Below, piece by piece: positions 58,000 through 64,000 of a stretch of DNA of 64,000 nt (its first letter is position 1; every line of letters starts with the position of its first letter). Position numbers and translations under genes: made by a program. The stretch is from Atopsyche davidsoni. Lineage: Eukaryota > Arthropoda > Insecta > Trichoptera > Hydrobiosidae. The DNA lies in assembly GCA_022113835.1 (NCBI GenBank), contig JAILWY010000014.1:2356001-2420000 (forward strand), in the 5' to 3' direction. The notes under the pieces are model-generated. The model saw only the letters and a list, made by a program, of their open reading frames with translations. It was not told where the DNA came from and did not search any database.

Positions 58000-58215
58000 T
58001 CCTCCCAGGAGAGGCTCCCGACGCAGAGCGCAGGGCGTAGGGCGCAGGGCATCCTTGATTCAAGCGAAGTTGCAACAGGGCGGCTACCTTGCGTCACTCG
58101 GTTGCATCGCGAGCGTCATGAGGGGAGGGACAAGACACCGGGGCGTCTCGGGGCCCCCAGGGCAGATGTCTGAGGGGCTCGTCATCGCAGCCGACCCACT
58201 CGCGAGGCTACCGGG
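58000..58215. other. GC-rich block between two arrays
   Basis: Directly follows the last RTE-like core with an abrupt composition change; includes GCGCAGGGCGTAGGGCGCAG. No domain recognisable in its short frames. Confidence 0.4.
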
Positions 58216-58267
58216 CTAACTGAAAACAAAATGCAACAGTTTTTTTAAATTTAATTTATGTTGTAAT

Positions 58268-58579
58268 TTAAGTTCGTCGGATTATCCTCATAAACCCTAT
58301 TTTTAAGGTATCCCCATACGAAATAGTCGAGAGGGCTAAGGTCAGGGCTTCTGGGAGGCCAGTTGTTGTTACCTCTACGTGAAATGACTTATTAGGGAAT
58401 AATTGGTTAACAGCTTCAGTTGATTGATTGGATGTATGGCAAGTAGGGCCGTCTTGTTGGAACCACGTTCTTGAGTTGAAACCTTGAAACTCCTGCAACT
58501 CTGGGCCCAAAAATTTTTGCAGCATATCGCAATAACGGTCATTATTCACATTCACCCGATACTCTTTTTGGACACCCTA
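58268..58579 (-). mobile_element. Tc1/mariner-like relic, copy C
   Basis: The minus strand encodes NDRYCDMLQKFLGPELQEFQ and WFQQDGPTCHTSNQS, the middle of the transposase with its FQQDG-x-x-x-H catalytic-Asp motif. After a frameshift it reaches the same C-terminal region as copies A and B. The right end keeps CGATACTCTTTTTGGACACC; the left end is truncated. Confidence 0.85.
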
Positions 58580-58719
58580 TATATTTAATTACTTTTTAAA
58601 TTGTGAAAAGTATGGCACATAAGATGTTTTCGTTTCTCTCGACATTTTATAAAACATCACAATCTGACAACGTTTAAAGCAGACCTTAAGTATACATATA
58701 CATTGCTTGACAGTAGTTA

Positions 58720-60240
58720 AGTGAGAGGTATGTAAAAGTCTGTCTGATACTTTTGAAACGGTACAAGTGAAGTAAAAATCATGTGAAAGTCTGTCTGATA
58801 TTTTTGAGACGCTACAAGTGAAGTGAAAGCCACTTGAAAGTATATCTGATATTTTTGAGACGGGACAAGTGAGGTGAAAGCTATGTGAAAGTCTATTTTA
58901 TATATTTGAGACGGTTCAAGTAAGGTGAAAGCCACGTGAAAGTATATCTGATATTTTTGAGACGGGACAAGTGAGGTGAAAGCTATGTGAATGTCTATTT
59001 TATATATTTGAGACGGTTCAAGTAAGGTGAAAGCCACGTGAAAGTATATCTGATATTTTTGAGACGGGACAAGTGAGGTGAAAGCTATGTGAAAGTCTAT
59101 TTTATATATTTGAGACGGTTCAAGTAAGGTGAAAGCCACGTGAAAGTATATCTGATATTTTTGAGACGGGACAAGTGAGGTGAAAGCTATGTGAAAGTCT
59201 ATTTTATATATTTGAGACGGTTCAAGTAAGGTGAAAGCCACGTGAAAGTATATCTGATATTTTTGAGACGGGACAAGTGAGGTGAAAACTATGTGAATGT
59301 CTATTTTATATATTTGAGACGGTTCAAGTAAGGTGAAAGCCACGTGAAAGTATATCTGATATTTTTGAGACGGGACAAGTGAGGTGAAAGCTATGTGAAA
59401 GTCTATTTTATATATTTGAGACGGTTCAAGTAAGGTGAAAGCCACGTGAAAGTATATCTGATATTTTTGAGACGGGACAAGTGAGGTGAAAGCTATGTGA
59501 AAGTCTATTTTATATATTTGAGACGGTTCAAGTAAGGTGAAAGCCACGTGAAAGTATATCTGATATTTTTGAGACGGGACAAGTGAGGTGAAAGCTATGT
59601 GAATGTCTATTTTATATATTTGAGACGGTTCAAGTAAGGTGAAAGCCACGTGAAAGTATATCTGATATTTTTGAGACGGGACAAGTGAGGTGAAAGCTAT
59701 GTGAAAGTCTATTTTATATATTTGAGACGGTTCAAGTAAGGTGAAAGCCACGTGAAAGTATATCTGATATTTTTGAGACGGGACAAGTGAGGTGAAAGCT
59801 ATGTGAAAGTCTATTTTATATATTTGAGACGGTTCAAGTAAGGTGAAAGCCACGTGAAAGTATATCTGATATTTTTGAGACGGGACAAGTGAGGTGAAAA
59901 CTATGTGAATGTCTATTTTATATATTTGAGACGGTTCAAGTAAGGTGAAAGCCACGTGAAAGTATATCTGATATTTTTGAGACGGAACAAGTGAGGTGAA
60001 AACTATGTGAAAGTCTATTTTATATATTTGAGACGGTTCAAGTAAGGTGAAAGCCACGTGAAAGTATATCTGATATTTTTGAGACGGGACAAGTGAGGTG
60101 AAAGCTATGTGAAAGTCTATTTTATATATTTGAGGCGGTTCAAGTGACGTGAAAGTCTATCTGGTATATTTGGCTAGACAATAGTGAGGTGAAAGCCAAG
60201 TGAAAATTTATCTGATGTATGAGTGAGATGAAAAGACATT
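58720..60240 (-). repeat. 51/102-bp satellite with higher-order structure
   Basis: About 15 tandem 102-bp units, each of two related 51-bp halves (GACGGTTCAAGTAAGGTGAA / GACGGGACAAGTGAGGTGAA). Because 102 is divisible by three, one minus frame stays open for 446 codons as a 34-residue repeat (VAFTLLEPSQIYKID, IAFTSLVPSQKYQIY). This is a by-product rather than evidence of a gene: there is no plausible promoter or start outside the array. Variants recur every third unit (306 bp) and every sixth unit (612 bp). Confidence 0.93.
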
Positions 60241-60249
60241 TGACAGACG

Positions 60250-61240
60250 GTACAAGTATTGCATACACGCATCTTTATATATTAACAAAGTTGCGTGTAT
60301 ATACTGAAAGCAGACAGGCAATACCTCGAGTTTTTTTTTTATGGATAAATAATTTTATTATATAATCAACACACCCATAGAAGGCACATTTTGTAATCGA
60401 AATAATAATTTTGATTTTTTATATATAAATATAAATGAGGGCAGTTATTTCGCTGTATCCCTGTGCATATAACGTTACCTTAAAATTCTCGTTACCTTTG
60501 TGCAGCCGCGACCTCGAGGGGAGCGGCGTAGGTCATTGCTTCCTAGCCAGGTGTTGCGCCAAATCGACGACTACTCCGCGACAGCCGCTTCCCAAGAAAA
60601 CATGCGATAAGACGTTTCGAATACAAACACCCTGCAACAAGGAGTCCCTTGTCCTATCCCCATATCCAGTCCCCATATCGCCGGTGCGCCGGCACTTCGG
60701 CATGCCAAGTCCTCAATAGGTGTGTTCGTAGGTTATGTCCGTTACCACGAACACTGCGATCTCGGATGCTATGACGCATTTCTTCTTTGCAGCTTTGGCG
60801 TGTCAATTCAGCTGTTTGAATTGAATATTTCAAATACCTGAACACTTCTCATATAAAAAAACTATCATTATTTTATTAATCTAATTCTTCGACTTTAAGT
60901 GGAAAGTTATTGAGGTACACTTGTGATTTCACTATTAACATTGAAACCATGAAGACATACTGTATGTGTTATTTATACTATTTATTTCAATATACAATTT
61001 ATATTACTTATATCATATTAATTTCATGGAATAAATACTTTATTTTTATGTTATCCGCTGAATATGAATGAATTATCGAATTTGTCTGTTTATGTCAATC
61101 CGCATTCTGCATAAGTGACGCGTCTTCATAACCATATAACTACGCAATTATTTTTTATTTAATATTTAATACATACACACACACACACACTTACCCAAAT
61201 ATATACAATTGCAAGTAAAAAAATAATAATTTAGATATGG
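60250..61240. other. no recognisable gene
   Basis: GC patch at 60,480-60,700 with overlapping short frames; otherwise AT-rich with a small (CA)n run at 61,176. Confidence 0.55.
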
Positions 61241-61249
61241 AGGTCTGAC

Positions 61250-61500
61250 GTCTCAGAATCGGCTCATCTCTGGCGGGGCACGAGCCGAGGTGTCAGGAGT
61301 TCCCCCCGCGGTTCCGCTCCGGGGGCGGCCCGGCGGGAGGGTTAGTCACCCCAGCTGTGTCGAGGGCCGCAAGCTCGTGCCGCCGCAGCTGCAGCCCGGG
61401 GCGGTGCAGCCAGCGGCGTCCCCGCAGACAATGGGGGCGGGGGGCCGCCGTCTCCGCCGTCAACTGGCGAATCTCCCCCAAGCAATTGGGGGATGAAAAA
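61250..61500. promoter_or_regulatory. strong GC-rich island
   Basis: About 240 bp of very GC-rich sequence in an AT-rich setting, with PstI-like CAGCTGCAG words and an inverted pair TCCCCCAA / TTGGGGGA at its right edge. Frames on both strands are open from composition alone. Could be a promoter or enhancer island; no gene found next to it. Confidence 0.3.
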
Positions 61501-61675
61501 ATATGCATAATTGTCTCCATGGTAACATATATTTGTCAGTCTCCAAAACCTAAGATACCATTTCTTATAAATATATATATATAAATCAGGGGTGGTCAAA
61601 GCGTCGACCGCGGTTTTCTTGTCAATCACGCCACTGTTCTAAAAGGCCCGTCCCATATAAACAAATTATTTTGTA

Positions 61676-61928
61676 CGGCAAAACCTTGATATAACGGATC
61701 GATTTAGGGAAGTGGGTGTCCGTTAAATCCGAACGTCCGTTATATAAAAATAGGTTAAAAGTAAATAATTTTTTTTTTTTTGAAAATACATTGTATGTAT
61801 TTAGGTACACAAACAAAATTGTATATAATTGTCTTCGGACACACGTCGTTGCTGTTTGATATCGACGCGATTTGTCCGTTATATCCGAAATCCGTTAAAC
61901 AGGGGTCCGTTATATCGAGGTTTTACTG
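61676..61928. mobile_element. Tigger/pogo-like MITE, second family
   Basis: Ends (CGGCAAAACCTTGATATAAC and the mirror of CAGTAAAACCTCGATATAAC) are flanked by TA. The CCGTTATATCC motif recurs inside. 253 bp, non-coding. Confidence 0.8.
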
Positions 61929-62035
61929 TAATATTTTAAATATTACAGTATTATTCGATATGCTAATTTTTATTGGTGACGGTTTTGCCAACCTTTCACG
62001 TTGGCATTATTAAACTGAGTGAGAATTTATATCTT

Positions 62036-62150
62036 CATCAAGTGCCTCTCCTCAGAGGAGGTTGGCGACCATTTCACTGAGCATATACTCATGCTGAACC
62101 AGTGTTCATGGTTTTCTAAAGATAAACTAGTGTAGTGGGTTCCCGGGTCC
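62036..62150 (-). mobile_element. RTE-like 3' end fragment
   Basis: The minus strand reads GGACCCGGGAACCCACTACA, then AACACTGGTTCAGCATGAGT, ATGGTCGCCAACCTCCTCTG and GAGGAGAGGCACTTGATGAA: the cleanest copy of the 3' terminus in the window. Confidence 0.75.
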
Positions 62151-62319
62151 GTCTTCATTTTAATGTTATTATTTATATAATAACACCAAGAATTATCTTA
62201 TTAAAATATCTAAATTTGATAACTACTTTTCTTATGATCACTTAACACATACGAAGTTGACCGTCGCCTATAATCTATAAAAAACAAGTCGTTCGCAGTG
62301 ATGAAAAGTTTGGCTACCC

Positions 62320-62321
<2 letters not shown>

Positions 62322-62403
<82 letters not shown>
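62322..62403. repeat. (AT)n microsatellite
   Basis: About 40 uninterrupted AT dinucleotides directly at the right end of the hAT element. Confidence 0.97.
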
Positions 62404-62409
<6 letters not shown>

Positions 62410-63120
62410 CATCTCAAATCCACTGTACGCCGCTGGCAAGGCATGATCCAATTTTCTGTTTAATCCTCACTTTACGCGTGCTCGGGTTGATGGTTCATTT
62501 AGACCTGGTTTAATAAGCGACTATGTTTATGCCGACTGTCGGGATATTTTCTAAACCAGGCTTACGTTATCACCACAAGACGTCACGGATTTTACAACGT
62601 TTATGCAAAACGCCCTAAGAAACCATAAAACAAAAAAAAACAAGTTTTTGGCAATATATGATTACACAATCCTCACGTTTGATGAGGTTTATAAAGCGTG
62701 CTTGTTTACGACGACGATTCTGCATAAGACGGTTGGTGTTGTGATTTACGACCTGGCCTTAAGGTTAGGCTAGTCCTCGCCTGCAGGACGCACGCGTCGC
62801 TGGGCAGATGTAAGGAGAAACAGTAATGGGTCTCCGCTCGTGCTGGAAATCCGTTAGATCGAAGAAAAGAAGTCAGGGGTCGCGGAATTATTGAACCCCA
62901 GCGTCTGGGGAGGTTGGCGCCAGTGCTCCCGCAACTGTGGCTCCCGGAATGAAAAAAATGCCAAGTCAATATTAAACACACCATTAGGCTGTTTGCTCAC
63001 AGAGTCAGTGGTCTTCCCATGATTAATAATATTTTTTAAAGCTTTGAACGTAAACATATTTATTCAATATGACCATCTTTGTAACACATCTTTCACCTGG
63101 CGTTTACTGCATATTTAATA
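62410..63120. other. no recognisable gene
   Basis: AT-rich with a GC patch at 62,750-62,940; frames lack domains. Confidence 0.5.
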
Positions 63121-63127
63121 GATCCGC

Positions 63128-63735
63128 ATTATGGCAGTTGCCCCCAGCCATTTAATTGCCTCTGGTGTCCAACCGGACACCACAGTCAGTGCATTACCTG
63201 GCGAAATCGTTTCATTTAATTAATTTAATTGTCACTTTATTTTTCTATATCGTAAGTTGATTTTTTTTACAGAGTATTGAAAAAACTATAAATTATATTT
63301 ATCTATTTTTTATTATTTAATTATCGCCCATTTTTAGGGTTAAATAAAATCTTGAAGATGTTGAAAAATTGGATAAAATGGCGACTTTTCAAAACCAAAG
63401 TTTGTTAATGATTTTTTTTTTTTAATTTTTAAATTAATAAGACGCACATGGTTTATATTTAATCTTTTAATTCCAATTGAAAAAAAGACTTTTAAATGTT
63501 TAGGATTCTTGGAAAATGTACCAGACGAATCTCCAAATTTCTACACTTCAATCGGAAAAACATATATTTATCATATTAATAGTAAATTTATAAGAAATAA
63601 AAATATATTGTGTTCGGGAGAAGGGATGTATCCAACTTTTTGCATTTAAATTTTTTTGATTGGTGCAGTCGATTTTTCGCAAAACGGACCAGAAAATGAT
63701 CAAAACAACTCGATTATGGGACCTAGACCCTTAAG
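63128..63735 (+). repeat. dispersed repeat, copy 2 (partner at 37.5-38.1 kb)
   Basis: Inverted relative to copy 1. It carries an extra segment near its left end that includes the hairpin TGGTGTCCAACCGGACACCA (63,163-63,182), absent from copy 1. The shared reading frame contains several replacements and a stop. Confidence 0.7.
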
Positions 63736-64000
63736 CATATATACAAGCTTATATAGTGAGGAGAAGAATTTGACGTAATGTCATCGATTTCACTGATAAA
63801 TATTTATATATTTTTTCTGTTGATTTTGGAGTCGCCGTTATTTTATAATTTATTAAAATACATGCACAGATTTCTAATCCACTGCATACCGCATTGCAAT
63901 TTCTAAGCGTTTTGGTTAGTTACATTGTTGATATAATATTAAAAAAATATCCGATAAGTACAGGTTGAGAGCCGCTGAAGGCAGCAGATGCGGATTGCGG

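Larger units (their letters stand above)
61587..62322. mobile_element. hAT-type element hosting nested insertions
   Basis: Ends CAGGGGTGGTCAAAG and AAGTTTGGCTACCCCTG are inverted; flanks ATATAAAT and ATATATAT would be the 8-bp duplication within an AT tract. Inside lie a Tigger-like MITE (61,676) and an RTE-like 3' end (62,036). Confidence 0.65.

Noticed and set aside
61293..61629. Frames across the GC island at 61.3 kb
   Set aside because: Open on both strands with low-complexity Pro/Ala/Arg composition; treated as an island, not a gene.

Overview
This is nuclear DNA of an animal, most likely an insect. The evidence is an AT-rich background with small GC-rich islands, short interstitial runs of the arthropod telomere unit (TTAGG)n in three places (14,690; 19,717; 54,358), and a repeat fauna typical of insects: Jockey-clade and RTE-like non-LTR elements, a BEL/Pao-like LTR element, and Tc1/mariner, Tigger/pogo, hAT and piggyBac relics. 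I see no bacterial genes, rRNA, CRISPR or convincing functional tRNA, and I cannot name the species. Overall it reads as intron or intergenic DNA of a large, repeat-loaded genome.

Host-gene signals are sparse and lie mainly in the first 15 kb. Around 14.2-14.5 kb two short coding starts face away from each other, about 117 bp apart. The minus-strand one ends at a consensus splice donor (GTGAGT). The plus-strand one begins inside a YY1/Pho-type ATGGCGGC box. About 9.9 kb further along the minus-strand transcript (4,221-4,274) is a near-ideal recursive splice site (pyrimidine tract, CAG, then GTAAGT) followed 54 nt later by a second GTAAGT. On the plus strand there is a possible 9-nt microexon (8,385-8,393), a TATA-linked candidate first exon (about 6,051-6,152) and a candidate untranslated first exon (donor at 11,462). 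I could not identify any of these genes.

14.7-20.5 kb is AT-rich and holds degraded RTE and Jockey pieces and a hAT MITE with an 8-bp target duplication. 20,499-27,440 is the best-defined object: a young LTR retrotransposon with target duplication CTCTG. Each LTR is 620 bp after subtracting an insertion, with 5 differences between the two. It has a Tyr-tRNA-like primer site, a broken BEL/Pao-type gag, a scrap of integrase, large minisatellites in place of the rest of pol, and a polypurine tract. Both LTRs carry a different Jockey-type insertion at exactly the same nucleotide with the same 11-bp duplication. The insertion in the left LTR retains an intact reverse transcriptase frame.

27.5-56 kb is a mosaic of MITEs, mariner, Tigger and piggyBac relics, SINE-like tRNA-derived pieces and a few GC islands with paired E2F-like and CRE motifs. 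56.3-60.3 kb contains two tandem arrays: a 259-bp repeat built around the 3' end of the RTE-like element, and a 51/102-bp satellite with a 306- and 612-bp higher-order pattern. 61.2-64 kb has a GC island, a composite hAT element with nested insertions, a long (AT)n tract and a repeat shared in inverted orientation with 37.5-38.1 kb.
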